DNA from: Carallia brachiata
Taxonomy: Eukaryota > Streptophyta > Magnoliopsida > Malpighiales > Rhizophoraceae
DNA: 64,000 nucleotides
Direction: 5' to 3'
NCBI GenBank assembly: GCA_021464245.1
Contig: JADCRB010000007.1
Span: forward strand, 4,745,125-4,809,124
A program made the translations under genes and the position numbers. This document shows positions 31,558 through 43,681 of the stretch, piece by piece (positions within the stretch are counted from its first letter, which is position 1; every line of letters begins with the position of its first letter). Under the pieces are notes generated by a model that saw only the letters and a program-made list of their open reading frames with translations, made no database searches and was not told where the DNA came from.

Positions 31558-32584
31558 AAGTGGAAGCCTTCCGCGTGAATCAAAACTTTACTTAAGTGTG
31601 TCAACTAGCCGGCCAGTGTTTTCTATATATATTGCGGAGTGAATCGTTGGAGAATAAAGTAATTAATTAATGTCCTCATGCAATTCAGTATTATATATAC
31701 TACACCAGCATATGTGACCTGAGTTTTTCTCCGGCACTGCAATTCTTGTTGGTACATGTAATACCATTAGAACCTTCTTCTTTTTAATGGACGATAAACA
31801 AATACATATGAAGAATAAAGAAAACAAAAATAACCCGGTTGATGTTTGCCTATTAAAAGTGGCTCTAGTTATGTCTTTTTCTTTTCAGACAGCATCGTTC
31901 TAACTGACATATATAGATACAATACATGCAACCGATTTCCATATTAAATGTACTCACGAAAACATAATGGAATGAGATAAATTTGTTAAGTAAGATTTGT
32001 TTACAATCATTTTTTTTTTTCTAAACCAAACGTGAGGCACATCATTATTGAACTTCAGAAATCTCAACGCTTATCAATTTTTTCCAAGCGTGCCTATTCT
32101 TCGCTGAATCTTAAATTTGATGCTTACGTATTACACCAAAATCTTGTTTATGGGATATTATTCCAAGCAGAATTCACTGAATCAAACCGATTCAAGGTTT
32201 GATTAATTTGAAAACCGGTAATGACTTAAATGCTGTTTATCAGCTAATTGACGAAGATGTAAGACATTCTTCACATGAATAATATTGATATGATCAAAAA
32301 ATAAAAAAAAAATAAAAAAATATAGTTCCAACGAGGCTAAGATCACGAAGAAATAATAATTGAGAGAGCTTGGTTTTATAGATAGAAGATCTAACCAAAA
32401 GGATCCAGAACGAGGGTCTTAGTAAATATATTTTTTTTTCATTTTTGCAATTTGAATTTTTCAACTAAATTCAGAAAATTTGCAACCAAAACAATAAAAT
32501 ATATGACGAGTTAAGAAAATTTTAAAGTACATATAATTACAATTCCTTTTATCTTGTCTGCATATTACATGTTTACTATTTTCC
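31558..32584. repeat. 3' flank and downstream region of gene 3
   Basis: The family 3' flank ('gtggaagccttccgcgtg', 'gagaataaag') is followed by a segment shared with 24890-25140, 27963-28200, 39250-39700 and 44560-45050. No gene is seen. It ends where the outer copia fragment starts. Confidence 0.6.
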
Positions 32585-33001
32585 GTAGTAAACTGTGTGT
32601 CTTCTTAGGTTCCTCCTCCAATCGTGATGGATATTTTTGTTTAGACCCAGATTCTGGTCGTGTCTGCACTGCTAAGAACGTCTGCTTTGATGAATTAACA
32701 TTCCCTTTTGTCCGTTCCAACTCTCACAGAAGGTACAATTCCAAACTATTCTAATCCTTCTCTCAACCAACAACACTTATCTTCCTCTACTATAACTTCT
32801 CACTCTACTAATCATGCTAATCTTTTATCACTAAAATGTTAGCCGTCCTGCTACCCCAAATTCAACGTCCTCACCTAATCCAACTCTACAAAAGACGCCA
32901 CCACCATCTAATTCCTCACCTAACTCAACGTCCTTACCTAATCCAACTCCACAAAAGACGCCACCACCATCTAATTCCTTACCCAATCCAACGTCCTCAC
33001 C

Positions 33002-33381
33002 TGTCAAAGCTAATGAGAGTTTTCCTAGAGACTCTAGAAGAAGTGGAGTTCACAGCAAGCAATAATCCTACAGTAGATAAAAAAGTAGCAGGAACTACAG
33101 TAGCAGTTTAAGAGGGACTTTTGTAATCAGTTTTATATTCAATTATGTTGTCCTTGTAAGGTACTATGATCTTTTGTAATCCTCAATTTGTGTAAAGTTG
33201 AGGGCAAGTATACCTAGACCATGCTGCAGGTACAATGTCAATTTTTGTAACAGTAAATTACAGTCTTGAACTGTATGTATGTCTGCTTATTAGCAAAATC
33301 TATCGTGTGGAAATGATAGACTCTTCTCTCTGCACTTATCTCTAAAAATTTTCTTTGTTTTAGTTTGTTTTAGCTCTTACA
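33002..33381 (+). repeat. Left LTR of inner copia
   Basis: 380 bp, 'tgtcaaagctaatg...agctcttaca', followed by the primer site 'tggtatcagagc' (33384-33395). Confidence 0.9.
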
Positions 33382-33560
33382 AATGGTATCAGAGCTTCTA
33401 GGATCTTATTGGGGGGCTGTGGAATCAAAGAAAGAGAGTAAAAACTAGAGAGTTTGTGAGAGAAATTTGTGAGGACATAGTGCAGAAAAAGAAAAACAGG
33501 TTGACAAAGAGAGTTTCTGAGGTAAGACTAGAGTGAAACACGAGAGAAGGTTCAGGGATC

Positions 33561-34380
33561 ATGACTTCCAGCAATGTTAACATTCCTACACCTCAAATCT
33601 TCACTGGTTCCAATTACCAGCTTTGGTCAGTGAAGATGAAGACCTATCTGCAGGCACATGACTTGTGGGAAGTGGTAGAAACAGGCAGGGATCCACCACC
33701 CTTGCCTGAGAATCCAACAGTAAACCAAATTAAGTTTCATAAAGAAGAAAGTGCAAAGAAGTACAAGGCATTAACATGCATACAATCAGCTTTGTCTGAT
33801 GTCATTTTCACTAGAATTATGGCTTGTACATCAGCCAAGGAGGCATGGGATAAGCTTAAAGATGAGTTCTACGGCAGTGACAAGACCAGGCAAGTGAAGA
33901 TTCTAAATTTGAAGAGAGAATTTGAAATGCTCAGAATGAAAGAAACATACTCATTGAAGGACTATACTTCCAAGTTACAGGAGGTAGTTAATCAAATCAG
34001 GTTAATGGGAGAAGACTTAACAGATAAGAGGATTGTGGAGAAAGTCTTGGTCAACCTTCCACCAAAGTTTGAAGCTAAGATATGCTCACTTGAAGATTCA
34101 AAGGATCTGAGTCAAATGACCTTGTCAGAATTCTTGGGTGCTCTTGAAGCACAAGAACAGAGAAGAAATATATGGGGTGAAGGCAGTGGAGAGACTGCTT
34201 TAGTAGCTAAAGCTAAAGGAAAGCAACAAACAGCAAAAGAAAAGAAAAAACAACCTATCACTGAGCACATCAGCAAGGGTAAGCCACAAGAATTTGGAAA
34301 AGCTACAGCAAAGTGGGGAAGTTTTCCTCCTTGCTCCACCTGCAAAAGAACAAATCATGCTGCAGAAAATTGTTACTGAA
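33561..34380 (+). pseudogene. Copia gag (inner element)
   Basis: From the ATG at 33561 the frame is open for 272 codons. It covers the DUF4219/UBN2-type gag (Y-Q-L-W-S-V-K-M-K-T-Y-L, D-L-W-E-V-V, K-Y-K-A-L-T-C-I-Q-S-A-L). It ends in a zinc-knuckle-like C-S-T-C...H-A-A-E-N-C-Y, followed by a TGA at 34378. Beyond it C-R-Y-C-Q-K-F-G-H-V-E-R-N-C (a second CCHC knuckle) continues in frame, so the TGA is a point-mutation stop. Confidence 0.85.
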
Positions 34381-34383
34381 AAG

Positions 34384-36308
34384 GAAAAATTCAATGCAGA
34401 TATTGCCAAAAATTTGGCCATGTGGAAAGAAACTGCAGAAAAAAACAACAGCAGCAGAGTCAACCTGGAACTCAAAACTAGCAGGCTAAGCAGACAGCAA
34501 ATTTTACTGAAGAAGAAGTAAAAGAAGAAAATCTATTTGTAGCATTGCTGGTGAATGGAAGTGAAAAGCATGAAGCTTGGTTCCTGGATAGTGGTTGCAC
34601 ACACCACATGACAGGTCATTCTGAGTTTTTTAAAGAGTTAAAGCCATTCAGTGGAGCTGTGAAGATTGGGAATGGAGCTAAGGTTGCAGTGAACGGAAAG
34701 GACACAGTCACTATATACACCTCCTCAGGTACACACACAATTTCAGATGTTTAACTAGTTCCAGATTTGGATCAAAACTTATTAAGTGTAGGCCAAATGA
34801 TGCAAAATGGCTATACACTTTTGTTTAAAAATGATCATTGCATAGTTTGTGATTTTACTGGAACTGAGTTCATAAATGTGCCTATGCAAAATAGAAGTTT
34901 TGTTGTGAATCTATCTAAATTTGAGGAGTCAGAATGTAACAGCAGTAGAGTTGTTGAAAGTACACATTTATGGCACAAGAGGTTGGGTCATCACAACACC
35001 AAGTCAATTCAATTAGCTCAGAAGCAGAATTTGATAACAGACTTGCCAATTATTGACCCACAAATTGGTGTATGTGAGAGTTGTGAACTTGGGAAACAGC
35101 ATAGGGTACCTTTTCCTAATTCAGGTGCTTGGAGAGCCAGCAGAAAATTGGAGTTAATTCACTCTGATGTGTGTGGGCCAATGCAAACTGAATCATTAAA
35201 TGGAAGCAAGTACTTTCTTCTTTTTATAGATGACCTTACAAGAATGGCATGGGTATACTTTATGAAGCAAAAGTCAGAAATCTTTGACTTATTTAAGAGG
35301 TTTAAAGCCTCTGTTGAAACTCAAAGTGAAGAAATATTAAAGATCTTAAGATCAGACAATGGCAAGGAATACACTTCAAATGAATTCAATCAGTTTTGTA
35401 CTGATTTGGGAATTCATCATCAACTGACTGTAAGCTACTCTCCACAACAAAATGGAGTTGTAGAAAGAAGAAATAGATCAGTGGTTGAGATGGCAAGGTG
35501 TATGCTCTTTGAAAAAAAGTTGCCAAAAATGTTTTGGGCAGAAGCAGTTAATACTGCTGTGTACTTGCAGAACAGGTTGCCCACAAAAGCAGTGCAAGGG
35601 AAGACTCCTCTAGAGGCATGGACTGGCATCAAACCTTCAATGAGGCACTTGAGAATTTTTGGGTCTCTATGTTATGTTTGGGTGCTACATGCCAAAAGAA
35701 GCAAGCCGGATGAAAAGGCAAAAAAAGGAATTTTGGTGGGTTACAGTTCTCAATCAAAAGGCTACAGGGTTTATAACATTGTATCAGGCAAGGTTTTGGT
35801 TTGCAGGGACCTAAAAATTGATGAGAATGCACATTGGGACTGGAAAAAAGCTCAGTCACTAAAGGAAGATAACACACAAGTGATAGATGCTGCAAATGAG
35901 GGGTCTGACATAAATTCAAATGATTATGATGATCCTCCTATAAGAGGCACCAGATCACTTGAAGATGTGTATACAAGGTGCAACAGAATGATTGTAGAGC
36001 CTACAAACTTTGAGGAAGCGAACAAATTTTCTGAGTGGAAACAAGCAATAAAGGAAGAGATTTTAGTGATAGAGAAGAATCACACCTGGGAGCTAGTTGA
36101 AAAACCTGCCAACAAGCATGCAATAGGAGTAAAGTGGGTGTTCAAAGTGAAGCTCAATCCTGATGGAATAGTGAACAAGTATAAGGCAAGGCTTGTGGTG
36201 AAACGTTACTCACAACAGCAAGGTATTGACCACACAGTTACCTTTGCTCCTGTTGCTAGAATGGATACAATCAGAATTCTAATGGCTCTTGCAACTCAAA
36301 GGAGATAG
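34384..36308 (+). pseudogene. Copia protease, integrase and RT start (inner element)
   Basis: The protease motif L-D-S-G-C-T-H-H-M is at about 34584. A stop at 34752-34754 separates it from the rest. GAG-pre-integrase is L-W-H-K-R-L-G-H-H (about 34968), with C-E-S-C-E-L-G-K. The integrase D,D,E residues are visible in H-S-D-V-C-G-P, R-S-D-N-G-K-E-Y and N-G-V-V-E-R-R. RT begins N-H-T-W-E-L-V-E and W-V-F-K-V-K, and stops at 36306. A segment between integrase and RT seems shortened. Confidence 0.85.
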
Positions 36309-36426
36309 AAAATAAAACATTTGGATGTCAAATATGCCTTCTTGAATGGAATTCTAAACGAAAGAGATCTATGTTTGCCAACCTGAAGGGTTTGTCATAA
36401 AGGGCAGTGAGCACAAGGTCTACAAA

Positions 36427-37571
36427 TTGCACAAGGTCTACAAATTGCACAAGGCCTTATATGGCCTCAAGCAAGCCCCAAGGACTTGGTATAGTAGAAT
36501 TGATACCTTTCTATGCAATCAAAACTTCAAGAGGAGTGACAATGATGTTACTCTATATGTGAAGAAGAGTTCAGTTGGAGAAATTTTAATTGTGTCCCTA
36601 TATGTTGATGACTTGCTTGTTACGGGTGATCAAGAAGAAGTGCTACTGAAGTTTAGTGCTGAAATGCAAGCTCAATTTGAAATGACAGATTTGGGGGATA
36701 TGAGCTACTTTCTTGGGCTGGAGGTTCATCAAACTGAAGTTAGGTATCTTTCTTTGCCAAAGAAAGTATGCCTTAGAGTTATTAAAGAGATTCAAGATGC
36801 AACATTCAAAGCCTGTTGCAACACCTCTAGCTATGAATGTGAAACTGAAAAAGGAAGAAGGAGAAAAGGAGATCAATGCATCCTATTATAGAAGTTTAAT
36901 TGGGAGCTTACTTTATTTAACAGCAAGCAGGCTTGACATGATGTTCACAGCAGCCCTATTATCTAGATTCATGCAGAAGCCAACAAATCTACATTTTGAT
37001 GCAGCTAAAAGAGCCCTCATATACTTAAAAGGCACTCATCAGCTGGGAATCTGGTATAAACCAGTTAATGAAGGCAACTTACTTGGGTATGTAGATAGTG
37101 ATTGGGCTGGGAGTGTTGAGGACATGAAAAGTACCACAGGTTATATTTTCTCACTTGGTTCAGGTGCATTTAGCTGGAATTCTAAGAAACAGGGAAGTTG
37201 TAGCACAATCATCTGCAGAGGCAGAATATGTGGCAGCAGCAGCAGCAACAAATCAGGCAATTTGGATAAGAAAAATTTTGCAGGACCTATGTTTTGAACA
37301 AAGTGCAGCCACTACAATTTGGTGTGACAACAAATCAGCTATAAGTATAGCTGAAAATCCAGTTCAGCATGGAAAGACAAAGCACATAAATGTCAAGTAT
37401 CATGCAATCCGAGAAGCTGAAAGAAATGAAGTGATCAAGCTGAAGTATTGCAGATCAGAGGATCAACTTGCAGACATCCTTACAAAGCCTCTATCAAAGT
37501 TTAAGTTTCAAATGTTAAGAAGCAAACTGGGAGTCTCTAGTAAAAATCTCAAAGAGGAGTGTCAAAGCTAA
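36427..37571 (+). pseudogene. Copia RT and RNase H (inner element)
   Basis: RT core Y-G-L-K-Q-A-P-R-T-W and L-Y-V-D-D-L-L-V-T-G-D (about 36601) are present. A frameshift near 36760 moves the frame (I-G-S-L-L-Y-L-T-A-S-R). A second one near 37190 leads into RNase H ([24 protein letters not shown]). The end is [10 protein letters not shown]. An 18-bp unit 'ctacaaattgcacaaggt' is duplicated at 36420-36455. Confidence 0.85.
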
Positions 37572-37852
37572 TGAGAGTTTTCCTAGAGACTCTAGAAGAA
37601 GTGGAGTTCACAACAAGCAACAATCCTGCAGTAGATAAAAAAGTAGCAGAAACTATAGTAGCAGTTTAAGGGACTTTTGTAATCAGTTTTATATTCAATT
37701 ATGTTGTCCTTGTAAGGTACTGTGATCTTTTGTAATCCTCAATTTGTGTAAAGTTGAGGGCAAGTATACCTAGACCATGCTGCAGGTACAATGCCAATTT
37801 TTGTAACAGTAAATTGTAGTCTTGAACTGTATGTACAACTCTTCTCTCTGCA
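37560..37852 (+). repeat. Right LTR of inner copia (truncated)
   Basis: It matches 33002-33335 except for a deletion after 'actgtatgta' and loss of the last 45 or so bases. It differs from the left LTR by a few substitutions. Confidence 0.85.
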
Positions 37853-38761
37853 GTCTTGACTTAACTTCTTTCCGAAATACCAACAACCAAACAGAACCCC
37901 CCCATGTGGTAAAACAATCACAACCGATGCAACTAAGTCCATCCGCTATGACTCGAAAACAAGCCCACTTAGCCTCCTTACATGCCATACTCTTAAATTA
38001 TCATAATATTGAACTTCACACATATCGCCAAGCTCCAAAGTATCCGGAATGGCAAGCTGCCACGTCTCAAGTGATGCAGGCTCTTTGGTCCAATAATACG
38101 TGGTCTTTAGTTCCTTGTCTACCAAATAAGAACATAATGGACTCCAAGTGGATATACAGGATCAAAGGTAGGCAGATGGAACCATTGAATGGTATAAGGC
38201 TCCGTTAATAGCCCAGGGCTTCACTCAGCAATCAGGCCTTGACTATATAGAGACGTTCAGTCCAATAGTGAAAGCGACAACTATTCAAATTATTTTATCA
38301 CTTGTTGTTGCCCGAGTATGGATTGTTCGGTAACTTGATATGTCCAACGCCTTTCTCCACGATATTTTGGTATAGGAAATTTACATTTTTCTTTTTTACT
38401 TTTTTTTTGTTACAACTTTCTCCACTTATCCAAATTGATCAAGGTTTCATTAATTTGAGAATAAGTCAAGCTATCCATCGAGTCACCACATTTGTGACCA
38501 GGCCCTCATATTTCTCATGCAATTTCCATATCCTCAAGAACTTAATGCTATATAGGATAAATTGTTAAGTGTGAGAGATAAATGAGATTTGTTTATCAAC
38601 ACTATATATTTCTTTTAATATATATCATAGTTAATACATATGGCTTGTAACTCACTCGTAAAGCATTTTTATATACCAAAAAAAAAAAAAAACAGTAGTA
38701 TCGATTAACGATCATAATTTTGATACAATCCCATTTGTTGACGTTGTCTACTCTATCGCTG

Positions 38762-38919
38762 GTGGCGGAGGCCACGTAACCTACTTAAAGCTTCCCGAAT
38801 CGGATCCAACTTTTGGGTGTGGCAGTGGCAGGAAAAAATGTAAGCCTCCAAGTGACCCCTTTGACGGTGGCGGTCAAAAGGGTCCTCCTTTTTCTCCTCC
38901 CGACTGCAAACATTGTTGA
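38762..38919 (+). pseudogene. RALF-like peptide gene, copy 4 (exon 2 only, acceptor lost)
   Basis: Exon 2 is open and complete: G-G-G-H-V-T-Y-L-K-L-P-E-S-D-P, then C-G-S-G-R-K-K-C-K-P-P, a longer Gly/Pro-rich spacer, C-K-H-C-stop. The intron acceptor, CGCAG in its relatives, is CGCTG here (38757-38761). No exon 1, leader or TATA box lies upstream; instead there are copia remains and about 250 bp of array DNA. An alternative AG lies inside the exon at 38768-38769. I call it an orphan exon. Its Y-x-x-L...D-P-x-F-x-C spacing is closer to the 44.0 kb copy than to genes 1-3, so 38.4-40.4 kb and 43.4-45.7 kb form a paralogous pair. Confidence 0.7.
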
Positions 38920-40640
38920 GAATAAATAATATGAGTTCAGTATTCCGTTAGAAGTATTCCATGGGATCAAAATTCTACTTATGTATGTGTCAACTAGCCA
39001 GTGCTATATTACATACATCGTGGAGTGAACCCTAGGAGAATAAGTAAGGTATTATATATTACACCAGCATGTGATCTGGTTGGTACATGTAATACCGTCA
39101 GAACCTCCTATGTAATGGATAATGAATTACAATGTATGAAGAACAAAGAAGAGGAATAAAAACGGTTCATGTTTGCCTATTAAAAGTGGCCATATTTATA
39201 TCTATTTCATTTCAGACAGGATCATATTCTAATTGAAAATATATAGATGCAGTACCTGCAACCAATTTCCATATTAAATGTAATCACAAAAACTTAATAG
39301 AGTAGAAGAAAAAAAAAGTTAGAGAATTTCTAATTCGATTCTCTTTTGTCATGAATATAGTTTATACATGATCTCATATACCATATAATAAGTAGAATTA
39401 ATTTGAAATCAAAAAAGAAAAAAAAATAAATTTGTTAAGCATCACAAAGAAGTAAAATTTGTAGATAAACACTATTTGTTTCTTAAGTAAACGTGAGGGG
39501 CGTCATGATTTTTCCACTTGAGAAGTTTATAAAGTTTATCAATTTTTTCAGACGTTTGTTCTTTGCTAAATCTTAAAGTTGATGCTTACGTGTTACTCCA
39601 AATTTTGTTTATGGGGTTTTTATTCCGAAGATAATTCACTGAACAAACTGATTCAAGAATTCATTAAATTGAAAACCGGTAATGACTTCAATATTTCTAA
39701 CAGGGCTAAGATAGGCCACGAGCATTGATAATTGAGAATAGGCCGAGGCAACCGTCTAATCATGTTTCTCGTACCATTTTCACATTAAATGTACTCAAGA
39801 ACTTAATTCTATAGGATAAATTTGAAGTGTGACGGATAAGTATGATTTGTTTATCTACACTACCCTTTTTTTTTTTTAATATCCTAGTTAATCCAAGTGG
39901 CTTGAATTCTTATTTTCTCTTCTCTTAGATTGAAAATTTTTATTTTTATTTTTATTTTGAAAAGAGTAATAGTTTATATAGTTTATATATATATAAGAGT
40001 AGGATTAATAAAAAATAAATTTTAAATTTTAAATTTCTTATTTAAGCATAAATGTCTAATAACCAGTTAAATTACACTTATTAATTGATTGAAAAGTTTT
40101 TAAAAAGTAAAGGTTCAGTAACGTTTTGTATTCTTCGGAAAAGCAAAATCTAAAAGAAAGATGAACACCAAATGGAGAAGCAAATATAGAAACGATCTAT
40201 TTAAGATTCATCGACAGAGGATATAATATTTTGAAGAAGGAAAAAGTTGGTAGAGTAAGATCATACGGCGAGGTCGGAGACAGGGGAGAGAGAGTGAGGA
40301 GTGATCGGACGTGAGTCCCACCAAAAATATGTGTATATAGTTTTTTTTTATAATTATTTGTATATTTATTATCTATTCTGCACATTTTATTTTTAAGTTT
40401 GTATACTATATATATATTTTTAAATTATATAAATACAGATTTTATTTATTATTTTAAAATTTTAAAAAAAAATTTTGCAGTCAATTTATTTTTAAAATCC
40501 ATCCTCCTCATTTTTACTGTCATTTTTTTATATATCTGTAAATTATTAGATTTGACATCTCACATCATCTAATTCAAAGATCATGTCACATAATTAATGA
40601 AGTGACATCCGACAAGTTTTTCTAATTTTGTTTTTCAAAA
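38920..40640. repeat. Downstream region of peptide copy 4
   Basis: This is paralogous to 44183-45700 (landmarks 'catgtttgcctattaaaagt', 'aaatgtaatcacaaaaactt' and 'tataatattttgaagaagg'). The minus-strand frame at 40197-40385 is not conserved in the partner. Past 40340 the sequence is simple and AT-rich. No gene is seen. Confidence 0.6.
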
Positions 40641-40851
40641 ATTTTGATTTGTAAATATTTATTTTTTCAAAAGTCATTTTCAATAAACAGTTTAATAATT
40701 ATAAACAAATGGGCTTTTCCGTTCAGCATTAATTCAAGACGAGTCGCCGACGGAGGAGGTTCCGCCGGCACGAGGCTGATGCCGTCCACTGTGAGGGCAC
40801 TGTTTTGGTATTTAGAATTCTTGTATGGTCGGAGAAGATGCAGAGGAGAGA

Positions 40852-40873
40852 GAGAGAGAGAGAGAGGAGGCCT
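40852..40873. repeat. (AG)n microsatellite
   Basis: A run of about 11 GA units precedes the plastid-protein-like exon fragment. Confidence 0.8.
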
Positions 40874-40969
40874 TATCAACAACAATTTTGACTGGCGGAG
40901 AAGCGGCCACTGGAAATTGAATTTTCCTTTTTTTTCTTTTGTTTGGGCTTTCTATTGGTGTTGGGTATG

Positions 40970-41137
40970 GAAGCAGCGGCAGCAGCAACAGCAAGTGTTG
41001 TTGTGTCTCCGATGGGAATTTCTGTGCTTCCTTCAACTTGTGGTAATAGATCGATCGTTTTTCCTCGCCCCCAAATAAACCCGATTTTGCTCGTGTTAAT
41101 GGCTCATCTAGTGGTCATCTCGTGTCCCTATTAAGGT
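40970..41137 (+). pseudogene. Exon 1 fragment of a plastid-targeted-like protein
   Basis: From the ATG at 40970 the frame reads M-E-A-A-A-A-A-T-A-S-V-V-V-S, then S-T-C-G-N-R-S-I-V-F-P-R-P. This Ser/Ala-rich, Arg-bearing N terminus is typical of chloroplast transit peptides. A one-base gain in the CCCCC run near 41072 shifts the frame. After correction it reads D-F-A-R-V-N-G-S-S-S-G-H-L-V-S-L-L-R and meets a donor-like 'aag|gtattg' at 41135. No second exon follows within 1 kb. I do not recognise the gene. I read it as a broken first exon copied from elsewhere; a real gene with a sequencing error is possible. Confidence 0.4.
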
Positions 41138-41139
41138 AT

Positions 41140-41880
41140 TGATATATGGGTTCCTGGGTCCTATTTTTTCAACCAAATCCGCGCTAAGGTCCTCCACAAT
41201 GGCCATCATTTTTTTCCCCTGTTAGATTCTCCAAATCAGCTTCTTAACTTGCAAATCAATTGATCAAATCCATTCAAGAAAAGAAAAACAAAGCGAGAAA
41301 AGAAAGAAAATTTATAATGAAAAAAAAAATTTGTAAAAAAGTATCTTTTTTGAATTATTATACTATTTATTAAAAATAACTTTTAAAACATAAAAATTAA
41401 AAAACAAAATTATTGAGAAGAAATTAAAAAAAATAGTGAATGCCACTTTATCATATTATGTTGACATAATATTGAAAATAGATGGTATGATATTTATTCA
41501 AATATCACGTATGATACTTAATGATACATTAAATAAAAAAAGGTGAAAAGACTGACATTTAAAACGGTAGGTTTTAAAAAAAAATTGCAGGTAAAATTAA
41601 AAAAAATAAAATAATAAGTAAAATTAATATTTATACTTGAAAACAAAAGGTAAGTGGGATTTACCTAAAAGAATTCAGTTTCAGGAGAAAATAAATTTAT
41701 AAGGTTGTCTTGGAGTAATAATTTAATAATTTTTAATAATAATATATATATTTTAAATAATAAACAATTAATAATAAAATTTTATTATTTGAAATATTAA
41801 TATTATTATTTAAAATTTAACATTTATTTTTTTTTATACTCTATCAAACCAAAAAAAAAAAATTAAGTGCACAAACTTTT
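41140..41880. other. AT-rich spacer
   Basis: No gene. A small AT-only element at about 41700-41860 has weakly inverted ends ('ggttgtcttggagtaataa' and 'tttatactctatcaaacc'). Confidence 0.45.
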
Positions 41881-42320
41881 TCCTTACGTAAAGTCCACGC
41901 TCACATCTGTAGACTGTCTTCGTCTCTTTCTTACGGGAAGACTCTGACGTGATGAGATGCTTTGAAAATTGACAAGTAAACGACAAAGGAAAAGTGTTTG
42001 TGAGAAATTGAGCACATCCAGATGGAAAAGAAAGAAAAGAAAAAAAATATATATATATATTTATTTATTTAAATAATTATTTTTTATTTTTTATAAATTA
42101 TTATTTATTTTTTTCTCATAATTTTTTAATTATTATTTTTTATCAATTACAATATTATTATTATTATTATATTATTTTTTTTTATTTATTTATTTTTTAA
42201 TTAAAATCCTACTATCCAATCAAAAAATTTGTGCGACAGAAATAAGGACATTAAGGCGCATTAGTCCCACTGTCGGTGGCCATTAAAATTAAACCACGAA
42301 AGTGTTGATTAAATCCACGA
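41881..42320. repeat. Block U, copy 1, with AT-rich MITE relative
   Basis: 'gagatgctttgaaaattgac', 'tgagaaattgagcacatcc' and, further on, 'aaggcgcattagtcccactg' match block U at 45.8 and 58.5 kb. Between them, about 42040-42225 is an AT-only insert related to the MITE at 46051-46289 ('tcaattacaatattattatt'). No gene is seen. Confidence 0.6.
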
Positions 42321-42699
42321 TGATCACAACTCGCAAGACCGTGTTGAATTAATCGCCCACGTCGAATGATTAAAATACATTATTTCAATGACTAAAATTT
42401 TATCAAGACCTGGAGCAAAAGAATTTTGATAAAGACCCCAAAAAAAAAAAAAAGAAACTTGCCCGAAAAGTGAGAATAGACACTAACTATTGGCAGTATC
42501 TTACACGACAACGTGGTGGACCAAACGTGTCTCTCCTAGTCTAGCTAATAATTACACGACTTCGGCATTGTTGACTCCAAGTCCACCAGGTGTCCCATAT
42601 GCTTAACTGTTCTTAGTCATAAAAAACTGTTTTCTTTAGTAACATCAAAACAAAAAAAAAAAAATTGTTAAACTAAAGTGAACGTACATAAACTTCTAT

Positions 42700-43310
42700 C
42701 ATTTATTTTTCATCTTTTTAAAAATTACATTCACAATATTTTTATATTTTAAATTCTATCATCTACAATTTTACCATCAATATTTTTCTCTCTTCCGTTA
42801 ATTTGTCGTTATATTTGATATTTAACAGTCTAATTATCGTTATATCGTCTAATTTAAATGACATATCAGCATAAAGTGATAACTCGATATCTAATAAAGT
42901 GATGACCTGACATATAATAAAGTGATAACCTGTTATACCTCGTCTTTTTTTAATTGGTCATGTTCAAGTATTTACTTGTTTTAATATATACAGATAACAA
43001 ACTCTTTATTTTTATTTTTACTTTTAATTTTATAAAATAATAAATAACATTTCTTTTAAATTTTTAAAATCACAATATTTGAACAAAAATCTCAAAAAAA
43101 ATATTAATATCAGGTCATCACTTTATGCTGACATGTCATTTAAATTAGACGACGTGGCGATAACTGGACTGTTAAGTGTCAAATTTAACGGCAAACTAAC
43201 GAAAAAGGACAAAAAAGTTTGACGGCAGAAACGTAAATGATAAAATTTAAAATGTAAAAAAGTAAAATTCTCAAAATGAGTAAAGAATCCATATATTTAC
43301 CATTTTTTTT
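42700..43310. mobile_element. Foldback element, about 0.6 kb
   Basis: The left arm phrases 'cttccgttaatttgtcgtta', 'taacagtc' and 'gtctaatttaaatgacatat' are mirrored on the right as 'atgtcatttaaattagacg', 'gactgttaag' and 'taacggcaaactaacg'. A central tract repeats 'taataaagtgat' three times. The outer ends are diverged and I cannot place a target duplication. It encodes no protein. It lies inside the block that joins copy 4 to copy 5. Confidence 0.7.
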
Positions 43311-43369
43311 TTATAAACATTTGTCAAATGGAGTGGAAAGTTTGTTGTAAAAATTTATTTGAATCAAAG

Positions 43370-43630
43370 TAAGTTAGTTTGACTGGCTGCATGAAGAATA
43401 CCATAGAGTCGCGTATAGCACGTTGGGGGCCATGATTGTAGTCTGCTGAGTCAACGACAAGTCTTTGGTCTTAGATTTGTTATCTTGTTGCACACATGAC
43501 TGTCGCTGCCAATTTATCTTCCTACGCACGGCTGGAAAATTGGAAGTTTCACTGATACCATTCACACATTTGGTTTTGATCAAACGATTACTAGATTAGC
43601 TGCATGCTTCTCATCATTTTATTATAAATA
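43370..43630 (+). promoter_or_regulatory. Upstream region and TATA box of peptide copy 5
   Basis: This is a diverged form of the family promoter: 'caagtctttggtctta' at 43459, 'gaaaattggaagtttcac', and TATAAATA at 43623-43630, 59 bases before the former start codon. Confidence 0.55.
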
Positions 43631-43681
43631 GGATGGTATAGATGGGGCAGTGGACAAATATAAACTCAAATTTACTCCAAC

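Larger units (their letters stand above)
33002..37852 (+). mobile_element. Inner Ty1/copia retrotransposon, degenerate
   Basis: A full-length layout is present: LTR, Met-tRNA primer site, gag, protease, integrase, RT, RNase H, purine tract ('aaagaggag', 37551-37559), LTR. The right LTR (37560-37852) has an internal deletion of about 37 bp and lacks the last 45 or so bases, so no target duplication is visible. Gag is related to the gag fragment of the 12.8-15.1 kb element. Several stops and frameshifts in pol make it inactive. Confidence 0.92.
32585..38372 (+). mobile_element. Outer copia fragment interrupted by a second copia
   Basis: Two pieces of one Ty1/copia polyprotein flank another element. 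32585-33001 carries the end of integrase (F-L-G-S-S-S-N, then D-G-Y-F-C-L-D-P, D-E-L-T-F-P-F) and a Pro/Ser/Asn/Thr-rich linker with a 60-bp tandem repeat. 37853-38372 carries the start of the RT region (A-M-T-R-K-Q, P-E-W-Q-A-A, N-N-T-W-S-L-V-P, W-I-Y-R-I-K). It breaks off after L-D-M-S-N-A-F-L-H. It has no LTRs, so it is an old fragment. Frameshifts occur near 38185-38215. Confidence 0.85.

Noticed and set aside
32846..33001. Regular 60-bp repeats resembling a CRISPR-like array
   Set aside because: The repeats are adjacent with no unique spacers, lie in a copia linker reading frame, and the genome is a plant.
40644..41078. Plus-strand frame of 144 codons
   Set aside because: It begins in AT-rich DNA and reads through the (AG)n microsatellite. 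The neighbouring frame with the transit-like start is the better reading.
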